Shown: piece by piece, positions 1-10,426 of the stretch
How the letters are laid out: each line of letters starts with the position of its first letter
Numbering within the stretch: position 1 is the stretch's first letter
Assembly (NCBI GenBank): GCA_035308365.1
Contig: DATGGU010000105.1
Span: 1 to 64,000 of the forward strand
Origin: PALSA-505 sp035308365
Lineage (GTDB): Bacteria > Actinomycetota > Actinomycetes > Streptosporangiales > Streptosporangiaceae
DNA length: 64,000 nucleotides
Reading direction: 5' to 3'
Program-made: the position numbers and the translations under genes
Notes under the pieces: generated by a model
What the model was told of the DNA's origin: nothing
The model's database searches: none
What the model saw: the letters and a program-made list of their open reading frames with translations, nothing else

Positions 1-1914
<1,914 letters not shown>

Positions 1915-1993
1915 GGGTGAGACCTCCTTGCGGGTACGTGCGGGTGACATCCCGCACTGTGCGTCCCGCCTGCCCGCTGCCGGGGTGTACTGC

Positions 1994-2028
1994 TATGGCC
2001 AGGCCGGCCATAACACCGGCCGGCCGGT
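1994..2028. other. Two adjacent palindromes in the rpsO–pnp spacer
   Basis: TATGGCC at 1994–2000 and GGCCATA at 2006–2012 form a 7-bp hairpin. Directly after it, 2015–2028 is a perfect 14-bp palindrome (ACCGGCC/GGCCGGT). They lie about 80–115 bp ahead of the pnp start. They could be RNA processing or regulatory structures of the pnp leader, but function is inferred only from position. Confidence 0.45.
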
Positions 2029-2181
2029 CTTCGATCGAAGCCCTCGGCGCTGACAGCGGCCGCTCGCGCGGTTCGCCGTGGTCAGCGGATCCGGGGACCA
2101 CTACCGAGGACCGGCCCAATTGCCGTGCGTTGCTCCGTGGCCCGGGCCGCGGGACGTCAATCCTTGGTCTATTCAGTTGTT

Positions 2182-2209
2182 CCCAGCTGGTGCTAACGCA
2201 CCAGCCGGG
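2182..2209 (-). promoter_or_regulatory. rpsO–pnp intergenic stem-loop
   Basis: GCTGGTGC at 2186–2193 pairs perfectly with GCACCAGC at 2198–2205 around a TAAC loop, and CCC/GGG extends the stem past one mismatch. There is no T-tract after it on the minus strand, so it is not a classic terminator. In enterobacteria and Streptomyces the rpsO–pnp spacer carries a hairpin where readthrough RNA is cut by RNase III; this is the best candidate here. It lies about 75 bp past the rpsO stop. Confidence 0.6.
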
Positions 2210-2284
2210 CCAGCACTCTGGGCTCGGGCTTCGGCGAAGCTGATCGCAGACCAGCGAGCATCGTTCATCCCCCCGAGCCCGTAA

Positions 2285-2554
2285 CTACCGGCGCAGGCCA
2301 AGCTTCTCGATCAGCGCACGGTAGCGGGTGATGTCGGTCTTGGCCAGGTACTTCAGCAGCCGGCGGCGCCTGCCCACAAGGAGCAGCAACCCGCGGCGGC
2401 TGTGGTGGTCATGCTTGTGCACCTTGAGGTGCTCGGTGAGATCGCTGATACGCCGGGTCAGCAGCGCGACTTGGACCTCCGGCGAACCGGTGTCACCCTC
2501 ACTGGTCGCATGCTGGCCGATGATCTCCTTCTTGACGTCTGTGTCAAGCGGCAC
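2285..2554 (-). CDS. rpsO: 30S ribosomal protein S15
   Basis: Primary 16S rRNA-binding protein of the small subunit platform. The 89-aa product has the family length and the conserved core (GDTGSPEVQVALLTRRI near residues 20–36, HKHDHHSRRGLL near 46–57, and YLAKTDITRYRALIEKLGLRR at the end). The ATG follows the GAAGGAGT-type site just upstream. It sits between ribF and pnp on the minus strand, the standard actinobacterial order, and is probably autoregulated and cotranscribed with pnp. Confidence 0.98.
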   Translation of the reverse strand: MPLDTDVKKEIIGQHATSEGDTGSPEVQVALLTRRISDLTEHLKVHKHDHHSRRGLLLLVGRRRRLLKYLAKTDITRYRALIEKLGLRR

Positions 2555-2721
2555 GTGACTCCTTCAAGATAATCGTCGTTACGCGTCCGGGCGGGCCTTG
2601 AACACGCATGGAAGCTGCATGAGGGCGCAGCAGAATAAGGCTATCCGCCGAACGGCTAGCAACTCACGGTACCACGTGCGGCACACCACGGACTCCAGGT
2701 TCAAGATCCGGGCGCATGACC

Positions 2722-3693
2722 CTAGCCGTGCGCCGTCAGCTCCCTGGCCTGCGCCACGTCGCGGTGCATCTGCTCGACCAGCTCTGGCACCGAGCCGAAC
2801 CGCAGCGTCGCCCGCAGCCGCGCCGCGAAATCGACCGCCACGTGCGCTCCGTACAGGTCGAGGTCGTCGCGGTCGAGCGCGTAGGCCTCCACCGTTCGGT
2901 CCTCCCCGGTCCCGAACGTCGGGTTGGTGCCGATCGAGATCGCCGCCGGCCAGCGCTCCTGCGCGGAGCCGTCGAGGGCGAGGCTGGACAGCCACCCCGC
3001 GTACACGCCGTCGGCCGGGATGGCCGTGTGCGGCGGGGTCTCCAGGTTCGCCGTCGGGAAGCCGAGCTCGCGCCCGCGCCGGTGGCCGCGCACCACGACG
3101 CCCTCCACCCGGTGCGGCCGGCCCAGTGCCGAGGCCGCGGCGGCGACGTCACCGCCGGCCAGCCGCTCCCTGATGTAGCTGGATGAAATCGTGACGCCGC
3201 CGGACACCAGCAGCGGCACGCCATCGGCGGTGAAGTCGTACTTCTCGCCGAGCTGTTTGAGCAGCGCCACGTCCCCGGCCGCGCGGTGGCCGAAGGTGAA
3301 GTTCTCCCCCACCACCACCCGGGCGGCATGCAGCCGGTCAGCCAGCACCAGGCGGACGAACTCATCCGGGCCGAGCTGGGAGAACTCGTAGCTGAACGGC
3401 AGCATGCACACCGCGTCCACGCCCAGCCCGGCCAGCAACCCGGCCCGGCGGCGGGGCGTGCACAGGAACGGCGGATGGGTGCCGGGCCGCACCACCTCGT
3501 CCGGGTGCGGGTCGAAGGTGATCACCACCACGGGCAGTTCCAGGGCGGCGGCCGCCTCGCGGGCGTGGCTCACGATGAGCTGATGACCCCGGTGCACCCC
3601 GTCGAACACGCCGACCGTGACGACGCTGGCACCCCAGCCTGCGGGCACGTCCGCCAGCCCACGCCAGAGCCGCACCGCCACCTGCCTCCTCAT
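2722..3693 (-). CDS. ribF: Bifunctional riboflavin kinase / FAD synthetase
   Basis: Makes FMN from riboflavin and FAD from FMN. The N-terminal nucleotidyltransferase domain shows GVFDGVHRGHQ near residues 26–36 and SSSYIRERL near 175–183. The C-terminal flavokinase domain shows GFPTANLE near residue 215. I chose the ATG at 3693, which gives MRRQVAVRLWRGL and matches where family members begin; the frame stays open to an ATG at 3801, but that extension translates a local tandem repeat and is probably not protein. It follows truB on the same strand with a 140-bp gap. Confidence 0.93.
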   Translation of the reverse strand: MRRQVAVRLWRGLADVPAGWGASVVTVGVFDGVHRGHQLIVSHAREAAAALELPVVVITFDPHPDEVVRPGTHPPFLCTPRRRAGLLAGLGVDAVCMLPFSYEFSQLGPDEFVRLVLADRLHAARVVVGENFTFGHRAAGDVALLKQLGEKYDFTADGVPLLVSGGVTISSSYIRERLAGGDVAAAASALGRPHRVEGVVVRGHRRGRELGFPTANLETPPHTAIPADGVYAGWLSSLALDGSAQERWPAAISIGTNPTFGTGEDRTVEAYALDRDDLDLYGAHVAVDFAARLRATLRFGSVPELVEQMHRDVAQARELTAHG

Positions 3694-3703
3694 GCCGTAG
3701 GGC

Positions 3704-3763
3704 GTCTTTCCGGCCAATAAAGCGCCGCCGGGGGTCTTCCGGCTCAGCAAAGCTCCGCCGGGG
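3704..3763. repeat. 30-bp tandem repeat (2 copies) upstream of ribF
   Basis: Copies at 3704–3733 and 3734–3763 share the pattern GTCTT(T)CCGGC..A..AAAGC.CCGCCGGGG. The GTCTTTCCGGCCA part recurs inside truB at 3958–3970. The repeat lies in the ribF leader and forces the odd in-frame N-terminal extension RKTPGGALL/GKTPYG. No transposase or target-site signature is visible. Confidence 0.75.
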
Positions 3764-3833
3764 CGGCGCCGGCGCCGCACTCCCGTCCCCAAGCCTGCCA
3801 TGGGATCACCGGCAGGCTGGCCGCGCCCCGCTG

Positions 3834-4760
3834 TCAGGCGAAGACCGCCAGCGGCCGGTACTGGCCCGATTCCCGGGTGACAAGGGCGATCAGCGCACCG
3901 TCAGGACCGAACGCGGCAACCGGATCGCCAGCCGCAGGGTGTCCTTCCGGCCAGGGATGTCTTTCCGGCCAGTGAAGCTCTGTGCCCTCCGGCCCGCCGT
4001 CCAGCTTTCCGCCGTGGGCCAGCTTGACCGCCTGCTCGCCGGTGAGGTCGAGGCGCGGGAAGGCGGCGGCCGCCGCGTCGGCCAGCGGCAGCACGGCCAG
4101 CCCGGCGGCCAGTTCGGCGAGCGTTCGCGCATCCGCGGCGCGGTACGGGCCGGCCCGGGTCCGGCGCAGCCGGGTGAGGTGCCCGCCGACGCCGAGCGCC
4201 GCGCCAAGGTCGCGGGCGAGGGCCCTGATGTAGGTGCCGCTGGAGCAGGTGACCGACACGTCGGCGTCGAGCAGGTCACCCTCGCGGCGCACGGCCCGCA
4301 CGGTGAACTCGCGCACGGTCACGGTGCGCGGCTCCAGCTTGGGCCGCGCGCCCTGCCTGGCCAGCTTGTAGGCCCGTTCGCCGCTCACCTTGATCGCGCT
4401 CACCGACGGCGGGATCTGGCTGATCACGCCGCACAGCGGGGCAATGGCGGCGCCGAGTTGCGCCCGCGTGACATCGCCTGCCGGGGCCGCCGAGATGATC
4501 CGGCCCTCGGCGTCGTCGGTGTCGGTGGCCTGGCCGAGCCTGATGGTGGCGTCGTACTCCTTCTCGGTGAGCGCCAGGTGTCCCAGCAGCCTGGTCGCCT
4601 TCTCCACGCCGATCACCAGCACGCCGGTCGCCATCGGGTCCAGCGTGCCGGCGTGGCCGACCCGCCGGGTGCCCGCCAGCCTGCGGATCCGGGCGACCAC
4701 GTCGTGCGACGTCATCCCGCCCGGCTTGTCGGCGATGACCAGCCCGCTCGGTGCGGTCAC
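3834..4760 (-). CDS. truB: tRNA pseudouridine(55) synthase
   Basis: Converts U55 to pseudouridine in the tRNA T-loop. The 308-aa product begins with MTAPSGLVIADKPGGMTSHD and has GHAGTLDPMATGVL near residues 36–49, which holds the catalytic Asp. VTCSSGTYIRALARDLG near residues 170–186 is also typical. Its ATG overlaps the nrnA stop by 4 bp, implying coupled translation. Near residue 265 a hexapeptide is duplicated (WPERHP WPEGHP) through an 18-bp in-frame tandem repeat at 3940–3975, an expansion not expected in the family. Confidence 0.97.
   Translation of the reverse strand: MTAPSGLVIADKPGGMTSHDVVARIRRLAGTRRVGHAGTLDPMATGVLVIGVEKATRLLGHLALTEKEYDATIRLGQATDTDDAEGRIISAAPAGDVTRAQLGAAIAPLCGVISQIPPSVSAIKVSGERAYKLARQGARPKLEPRTVTVREFTVRAVRREGDLLDADVSVTCSSGTYIRALARDLGAALGVGGHLTRLRRTRAGPYRAADARTLAELAAGLAVLPLADAAAAAFPRLDLTGEQAVKLAHGGKLDGGPEGTELHWPERHPWPEGHPAAGDPVAAFGPDGALIALVTRESGQYRPLAVFA
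3940..3975. repeat. 18-bp in-frame tandem repeat inside truB
   Basis: TGTCCTTCCGGCCAGGGA (3940–3957) is followed by TGTCTTTCCGGCCAGTGA (3958–3975). Because the unit is 18 bp, it adds six codons to TruB without breaking the frame. The core resembles the repeat ahead of ribF. Confidence 0.8.
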
Positions 4761-5902
4761 CGGCCGGTCTCGTCCATGCTCGGCGCCGCGGGCCGCCGGG
4801 CCGGCCCGGCACGGTCAAGCAGCTCCCTGAGCTGGCCCATGGTCTGCGCCACCGGCCCTTCGGTGGTGAACCCGGCCGCCTGGCTGTGCCCGCCGCCGCC
4901 GAGTTGCATGCACACCCAGCCGACGTCGACCCGGCCCTTGGACCGGGTCGAGACGTGCCACCGGCCGTCGTCGGATTCTTTCAGCACGACGGCGACGTCG
5001 GCCTCGGCGCTGCGCCGCAGCTCGCCGATCACCGGCTCGGCGGCCTCGGCGGGCAGCCCCCCGTGGGCCACCCGGTCCTGCCTGGTCACCGTCGTCCACA
5101 CCAGCCCGTTCCGGCCGGCCGCCGCGGGTTCGAGCACGGCGCGGCCCAGCGCCGCCGACAGCACCTGCAGGTATCCGAACGGCGCGCTGTCCCACAGCCG
5201 TCCGGCGATCCGCTCCGGGTCGGCGCCCGCGGCGATCAGCCTGGCGGCCAGCTCGTGCACCTGCGGCGTGGTGGAGAACCGGAACGACCCGGTGTCGGTC
5301 ACCAGGCCGGTGTAGAGCCCGCACGCGATCTCCGTGGTGAACCCGACGCCAAGTCCGGTGATCAGCCCGGCCGCCAGCACGGCCGTCGCGGCCGCCGCCG
5401 GGTCGATCAGGTTCACCGTGCCGAACCGGGGGTTGGAGGGATGGTGGTCGAGCACGATCAGCTCACCGGCGCGGCCGGCCTGGCCGGTCAGCAGCCCGAG
5501 CCGGTCCACCGATGAGACGTCGAAGGTGATCATGACCTCCGGGTCCGGCGGCGCCTGCTCCGGCGGGGTGAGCAGGTCGAGCCCGGGCAGGAACCGCAGC
5601 AGCGCGGGCACGCAGAACGGCTGGTCGCCGAACGATGCCACCACCCGCGCCCGGCCGCCGCGCGACCGCAGCGCCCAGGCGACGGCGAGCATGGACCCGA
5701 GCGCGTCACCGTCCGGCCGCACGTGGCAGGCCAGCAGGATCTCCTGCGCCGCTACGATCGCGCTGACCGCCCGCGCCCAGTCCTGCCCTGGAATATTGAG
5801 AGAGAATTTCTCCCTTACGGTGGGGGTGGCCGCCGGTGCATTGATCGCGAATCTGGCCGCGGCCTGGCCATCCGGGCACGAGCCGGCTGGTGCGCCCGTC
5901 AT
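4757..5902 (-). CDS. nrnA: DHH/DHHA1 family nanoRNase / pAp phosphatase (NrnA-like)
   Basis: Predicted to degrade short oligoribonucleotides and dephosphorylate pAp. The DHH domain shows HVRPDGDALGSMLA near residues 60–73 and VLDHHPSN near 149–156. The C-terminal DHHA1 domain ends with GGGGHSQAAGF near residue 338. The protein is 381 aa, a little long because of about 35 extra N-terminal residues; a later start is possible. It overlaps rbfA upstream and truB downstream by 4 bp each, the usual rbfA–nrnA–truB order. Since orn is also present at 60.9 kb, the two may share nanoRNA turnover. Confidence 0.9.
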   Translation of the reverse strand: MTGAPAGSCPDGQAAARFAINAPAATPTVREKFSLNIPGQDWARAVSAIVAAQEILLACHVRPDGDALGSMLAVAWALRSRGGRARVVASFGDQPFCVPALLRFLPGLDLLTPPEQAPPDPEVMITFDVSSVDRLGLLTGQAGRAGELIVLDHHPSNPRFGTVNLIDPAAAATAVLAAGLITGLGVGFTTEIACGLYTGLVTDTGSFRFSTTPQVHELAARLIAAGADPERIAGRLWDSAPFGYLQVLSAALGRAVLEPAAAGRNGLVWTTVTRQDRVAHGGLPAEAAEPVIGELRRSAEADVAVVLKESDDGRWHVSTRSKGRVDVGWVCMQLGGGGHSQAAGFTTEGPVAQTMGQLRELLDRAGPARRPAAPSMDETGR

Positions 5903-6345
5903 GCCAGTGGATCCGTGTCCTGCTCCGGGCCTGACGCGGGCTTGTAGGGGTCGGGGTCGCCGGCCGGCAGCGCTCCCTCCCGGGAGGCGGCGAGAGCCGC
6001 GTCCGCCTCGCGGGCACGGGCCACCAGGTCTTCTATGTGCTGTGAGGTCTCCGGCAAGGTATCCGGCACGAAGGCCAGCGACGGGGTGTGCCGCAGCCCG
6101 GTCTGGCGGCCCACCTCGGAGCGGATGAGGCCGGTGGCGCTGGCCAGCGCGGCCGCCGTTTCCGCGCGCTCCTGGGTGGATCCGTACACGGTGTAGAAGA
6201 CCGTCGCCTCCCGCAGATCGTTGGTGATCCTGGCCTCGGTGACCGTGACGAATCCCAGCCTCGGGTCCTTGATCCGCCGCTCCAGCATCTCGGCCACGAT
6301 CACCGCGATCCGGTCGGCCAGCTTGCGTGCCCTAGCCGCATCCAT
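5899..6345 (-). CDS. rbfA: Ribosome-binding factor A
   Basis: Late 30S assembly factor that binds 16S rRNA helix 1 during cold growth. The 148-aa product has the KH-like core (ADRIAVIVAEMLERRIKDPR near residues 10–29, LGFVTVTEARITNDL, and LRHTPSLAFVPD near residue 84). The ATG is preceded by GAGGAGG. That ribosome-binding site lies in a sequence nearly identical to the last codons of the upstream DUF503 gene (see the repeat at 6348–6623). Stop overlaps the nrnA start. Confidence 0.96.
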   Translation of the reverse strand: MDAARARKLADRIAVIVAEMLERRIKDPRLGFVTVTEARITNDLREATVFYTVYGSTQERAETAAALASATGLIRSEVGRQTGLRHTPSLAFVPDTLPETSQHIEDLVARAREADAALAASREGALPAGDPDPYKPASGPEQDTDPLA

Positions 6346-6347
6346 GG

Positions 6348-6623
6348 CCCGTCAGTCCTCCTCACTCGGCAGTCCCGGTTCAGCCACTGCCACGCCGGCT
6401 GCATACCCGCTTCCACTGCCGGGCCGCGGCCAGCGGCTCCACACGCCGCCGCGGCGGCGACGGCCAACATCCCCAGTAGCCGGCCACGCCGGCCGCTCAC
6501 ACCGTCGCCGCGGCGACGGCCAGCCCATTCAGGCAACGTCTCGGCCGCAGGGTGCGTTTCCGGTCACCTGCCCACGGCCGGTCCGCCGTTCCCCGTGACC
6601 CGTCAGTCCTCCTCACTCAGCAG
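6348..6623. repeat. 25-bp direct repeat flanking the DUF503–rbfA spacer
   Basis: Positions 6348–6372 and 6599–6623 match at 24 of 25 bases. The right copy holds the last codons and stop of the DUF503 gene (SEED-stop). The left copy gives rbfA its GAGGAGG ribosome-binding site. The 226 bp between them hold no gene; they include a perfect 16-bp palindrome CGTCGCCGCGGCGACG at 6503–6518 and a near copy of its right half. The layout suggests that an originally tight gene junction was split, leaving a copy of the gene end on each side. Confidence 0.8.
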
Positions 6624-6899
6624 CCGCTGCCGCGCCGACAGCAGCTCGATCTCCGGCCGGCCGGCGACCAGCCGCTCACACGCCGTCAGCACCTCGGCGC
6701 AGTGCCCCGGTGTCGAAGCTACGACCGCGACTCCGATCTCGGTGCGCCGGTGCACATCGAGATGGCCGGTTTCGGCCACCGCGGCACCGGGGAAGCTGCG
6801 GCGCAGGTCGGCGATGAGCGGCCGGACCACCGAACGCTTCTGCTTCAGCGAACGCACGTCGCCGAGCAGGACGTCGAGGGCCAGCGTGCCCGCGTACAC
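6603..6899 (-). CDS. DUF503 family protein (YlxP-like)
   Basis: Small protein of 98 aa with the DUF503 pattern: MYAGTLALDVLLGDVRSLKQ at the start, KRSVVRPLIADLRRSF, then AAVAETGHLDVHRRTEIGVAV. Homologues lie between infB and rbfA in many Gram-positives and are thought to bind RNA or assist ribosome assembly; the exact role is not settled. Start is GTG at 6899 with AAGGAG upstream. Its 3' end is duplicated ahead of rbfA. Confidence 0.88.
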   Translation of the reverse strand: MYAGTLALDVLLGDVRSLKQKRSVVRPLIADLRRSFPGAAVAETGHLDVHRRTEIGVAVVASTPGHCAEVLTACERLVAGRPEIELLSARQRLLSEED

Positions 6900-6906
6900 G
6901 GTGCTC

Positions 6907-7114
6907 CTTCAGAAGTCCCGATCCGTCAAGAAACCCACTCCGCCTCCCACAGTGCCACCCACACCGGCACGAGGGGAGCCAAAAACCACCTGCCCTCCCC
7001 GGCCGGTCTCGACAATCCTCACGGCCCCTTCAGACTTCCGGATCCGTCAAGAAGCCCACTGCGCCTCCCACACCGGCACGAGGGCAGCCAAAACCACCTG
7101 CCCTCCCCGGCCGG
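6907..7114. repeat. Tandem duplication of about 90–100 bp between infB and the DUF503 gene
   Basis: Copy 1 is 6907–7006 and copy 2 is 7028–7114, joined by a 21-bp linker. They share CTTCAGA, ATCCGTCAAGAA, CCCACT, GCCTCCCACA, CACCGGCACGAGGG and a common end CCACCTGCCCTCCCCGGCCGG. Copy 2 contains a perfect 8-bp stem (7080–7087 with 7098–7105) and copy 1 the same stem with one mismatch. Copy 1 is longer by a short internal stretch. Both lie in the 3' region of infB. Confidence 0.88.
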
Positions 7115-7134
7115 CCCGCACGGCGCGGCGCGGT

Positions 7135-10100
7135 TTACCGGGCCGCGCCGCCCGTCTGAGCGGCCCGGGCCGGCGCCCGCGGCTTCTCCCGCATCTCGAA
7201 GGTCTCCAGCACGTCCTCGAGCTTGATGTCGTTGTAGCCGATGCCGATACCGCACTCGTAGCCCTCGCGGACCTCGGTCACGTCGTCCTTGAACCGGCGC
7301 AGCGACTCCACGGTGAGGTTGTCCGAGACGACCACGCCGTCGCGGATGAGACGTACCTTGCTGCCCCGGTTGATCGTGCCCGACCGGACGATGCAGCCGG
7401 CCACGCTGCCGATCCTCGGCACCCGGAAGACCTCCCTGACCTCGGCCGTGCCGAGCTGGACCTCTTCGAACTCGGGCTTGAGCATGCCCCGGAGCGCCGC
7501 CTCGACCTCCTCGATGGCCTGGTAGATGACCGAGTAGTACCGGATGTCCACACCCTCGCGCTGGGCCAGCTCGCCCGCCCGGCCGGCCGGCCTGACGTTG
7601 AAGCCGATGATCACCGCGTCCGAGGCGATGGCCAGGTTGACGTCGTCCTGGGTGATCGCACCGACACCGCGCCCGATCACCCGCAGGCCGACGTCCTCGC
7701 CGACATCCAGCTTGACCAGCGCGTCCTCGATCGCCTCGACCGAGCCGGACACGTCGCCCTTGATGATGAGCAGCAGCTCTTCCTTCTCGCCGGCCTTGAG
7801 CGCGGACTCCAGGTCCTCCAGCGTGACCCGGCGGCTGCGGCGGGCGAACTGGGCGCTGCGCTCCCTGGCCTCCCGGCGCTCGGCGATCTGCCTGGCCATC
7901 CGGTCGTCGGAGACGACGAGGAAGTTGTCGCCGGCACCCGGCACGGCGGTGAGGCCGAGCACCTGCACCGGCCGCGACGGCGGCGCCTCGGACACCGGGT
8001 CGTTGTTCTCGTCGAGCATGGCCCGCACCCGGCCGAACGCCTCGCCGGCCACGATCGAGTCGCCGACGTGCAGCGTGCCGCGCTGCACCAGCACGGTGGC
8101 GACCGGGCCGCGGCCGCGGTCCAGGTGTGCCTCGATGGCCACGCCCTGGGCGTCCTGGTGCGGGTTGGCCCGCAGGTCGAGCTCGGCGTCGGCGGTCAGG
8201 ATGATCGCCTCCAGCAGCGCGTCGATGCCGATGCGCTCCCTGGCCGACACGTCGACGAACAGGGTCTGCCCGCCGAATTCCTCGGCCACCAGGCCGTACT
8301 CGGTGAGCTGTGCCCGCACCCGCTGCGGGTCGGCGCCCTCCTTGTCGATCTTGTTCACCGCCACGACGATCGGCACGCCGGCCGCCTGGGCATGGTTGAG
8401 CGCCTCGGTGGTCTGCGGCTTCACGCCGTCATCGGCCGCGACGACCAGCACGACCAGGTCGGTGGTCTCCGCGCCACGGGCCCGCATCGCGGTGAACGCC
8501 TCGTGGCCCGGGGTGTCGATGAAGGTGATCTTGCGCTCCTGCCCGTCCACCTGCGTGGTGGCCTGGTAGGCGCCGATGTGCTGGGTGATGCCGCCGGCCT
8601 CGCGGGCCACGATGTTGGTGTCCCTGATCGCGTCGAGCAGCTTGGTCTTGCCGTGGTCGACATGGCCCATCACGGTGACCACCGGCGGGCGCGGCGCCAG
8701 GTCGTCCTCGCCGCCCTCGTCCTCACCGAAGTCGATGTCGAACGACTCGAGCAGCTCCTTGTCCTCTTCCTCCGGGGACACGACCTGCACGTTGTAGTTC
8801 AGCTCGGCCCCGAGAAGCTGGAGCGTCTCGTCGTTCACCGACTGGGTCGCGGTGACCAGCTCGCCCAGGTGGAAGAGCACCTGCACCAGCGAGGCGGGGT
8901 TGGCGTTGATCTTGTCGGCGAAGTCGCTCAGCGAAGCGCCACGGGACAGCCGGATGACCTGCCCGTTGCCACGGGCGATCTGGACGCCGCCGATGGCCGG
9001 CGCCTGCAGGTTGTCGAACTCCTGGCGCCGCTGCTTCTTGGACTTCCGGCCGCGCGCCGGACGGCCGCCCGGCCGCCCGAACGCACCCTGCGTGCCGCTG
9101 CGGCCACGGCCGCCGGCACCGCCGGGACGCGCGCCGCCACCGCCGCCACCACCGGGGCCGCCGGGGCCGCCACCGCCGGGCCGGGCGCCGCCGCCGCCGC
9201 GGGGGCCGCCGCCACCCGCGGAGGTGCCGACACCACCGGGGCCACGGCCACCGGGCCGGGGACCGCCGCCGCCCGGGCCACCACGGCCACCGCCGCCGCC
9301 ACCCGGGCCGCCCGGGCCACGACCGCCTGGGCCGGCGCCGGCCGGCCGGGAGCGCATGTTCATCGGGCTGGGCCGCGGGCCGCCAGGCCGTGGCATGTCA
9401 GCCGGGCTCGGCCGACCGGGACCCGAGCCGCCCGGGCGCGTGCCACCCGTGGGCTGACCCGGCCGGGCTCCTTGCTGGCCGGAACCAGCGGAACCAGCCG
9501 AGCCGGCCGGAGCCGGGCGGGCCTGGCCCGGGTGCGGGCCCGCGCCCATCCCGGTCGCGGTCGAGCTGAACGGGTTGTTACCTGGCCGCGGTCCCTGCCG
9601 GGGCATCCCGCGCGGCGAGGGCCGCGGCGAACCCGACGGGGCCGGGCGGCCTGACCCGGGCCTGGTGTCGCGCTGACCCTGGCCTGGACCACCGCTCCGC
9701 CCTGGCGGCGTGGGCCGGCCAGGGGCAGCACGGCCAGGCGGGGCCGGGGTGGGCCTGCCTGGCGCGGCCGGAACCGGCCGGGCCGGGGCGGCCGGGGTGC
9801 CTGCCGCCGGCGCGGGCGGGACCGGGGCAGCCGGAACCGGTGCCGGGGCACCCCCAGACCGTTCGGGCGCGGCCGGAGCCGGAGCCGGGGCCGGGGCCGG
9901 GGCTCCGGCCGCCGGGCTTGCTGGCCTGCGGTCACCGGGCTGGGCCGGTGCCTCAGCGGCCGGCGCCGCCGGAACCTGGGCCGCGGCCGGCCTCGGCGCC
10001 GCGGGCTTGGCTGCCCTGCCGTCCTGTCGCTGGCCGTCGGTGCCCGGTGCCGGCGGTGCGGCCGGGCGCGCGGGTGCTGCCGGTGGGGCCGACGGTGCGG

Positions 10101-10260
10101 CCTGTGCCGTGAATGACTCTTTGAGCCTCCGCACGACCGGCGCCTCGATTGTCGAGGACGCTGAGCGGACGAACTCACCCATCTCCTGGAGCTTGGCCAT
10201 GACGGCCTTGCTCTCAACGCCAAATTCCTTCGCGAGTTCGTAAACCCGGACCTTCGCCAC
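7135..10260 (-). CDS. infB: Translation initiation factor IF-2
   Basis: GTPase that places fMet-tRNA on the 30S subunit and promotes subunit joining. The 1041-aa protein has an IF2_N domain at the start (MAKVRVYELAKEFGVESKAV). About 340 residues of Pro/Ala/Gly/Arg-rich low-complexity linker follow, then a second IF2_N segment and the G domain with GHVDHGKT near residue 531, DTPGHEA and NKID. Domains II–IV complete it. The long glycine-rich linker is typical of actinobacteria. It follows ylxR on the same strand. Confidence 0.98.
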   Translation of the reverse strand: MAKVRVYELAKEFGVESKAVMAKLQEMGEFVRSASSTIEAPVVRRLKESFTAQAAPSAPPAAPARPAAPPAPGTDGQRQDGRAAKPAAPRPAAAQVPAAPAAEAPAQPGDRRPASPAAGAPAPAPAPAPAAPERSGGAPAPVPAAPVPPAPAAGTPAAPARPVPAAPGRPTPAPPGRAAPGRPTPPGRSGGPGQGQRDTRPGSGRPAPSGSPRPSPRGMPRQGPRPGNNPFSSTATGMGAGPHPGQARPAPAGSAGSAGSGQQGARPGQPTGGTRPGGSGPGRPSPADMPRPGGPRPSPMNMRSRPAGAGPGGRGPGGPGGGGGGRGGPGGGGPRPGGRGPGGVGTSAGGGGPRGGGGARPGGGGPGGPGGGGGGGARPGGAGGRGRSGTQGAFGRPGGRPARGRKSKKQRRQEFDNLQAPAIGGVQIARGNGQVIRLSRGASLSDFADKINANPASLVQVLFHLGELVTATQSVNDETLQLLGAELNYNVQVVSPEEEDKELLESFDIDFGEDEGGEDDLAPRPPVVTVMGHVDHGKTKLLDAIRDTNIVAREAGGITQHIGAYQATTQVDGQERKITFIDTPGHEAFTAMRARGAETTDLVVLVVAADDGVKPQTTEALNHAQAAGVPIVVAVNKIDKEGADPQRVRAQLTEYGLVAEEFGGQTLFVDVSARERIGIDALLEAIILTADAELDLRANPHQDAQGVAIEAHLDRGRGPVATVLVQRGTLHVGDSIVAGEAFGRVRAMLDENNDPVSEAPPSRPVQVLGLTAVPGAGDNFLVVSDDRMARQIAERREARERSAQFARRSRRVTLEDLESALKAGEKEELLLIIKGDVSGSVEAIEDALVKLDVGEDVGLRVIGRGVGAITQDDVNLAIASDAVIIGFNVRPAGRAGELAQREGVDIRYYSVIYQAIEEVEAALRGMLKPEFEEVQLGTAEVREVFRVPRIGSVAGCIVRSGTINRGSKVRLIRDGVVVSDNLTVESLRRFKDDVTEVREGYECGIGIGYNDIKLEDVLETFEMREKPRAPARAAQTGGAAR

Positions 10261-10426
10261 TACGCTCCTGCCTCGGTCCGGTTCTCCCGGACCAGCTTCC
10301 CGGACCTGTTAACCGGTCCGGGGGCAGTGGTTGCCCAGGACCGGCGCTAGCCTGCTGCGCTCATCGCCTTGTGCTCATCGGGCGCTCATCGCTGTCGTGA
10401 CCCGCTTTCTGAGACGTTTCCGTCTA

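Noticed and set aside
2555..2721. rpsO promoter
   Set aside because: Several weak -35/-10 pairs exist on the minus strand (e.g. TTGCTA) but none has convincing spacing.
6088..9654. Very long plus-strand open frame (1188 codons) opposite rbfA–infB
   Set aside because: It is antisense to well-identified genes and reflects GC-rich third positions; its translation is Arg/Gly/His/Ala-rich low-complexity with no domain.
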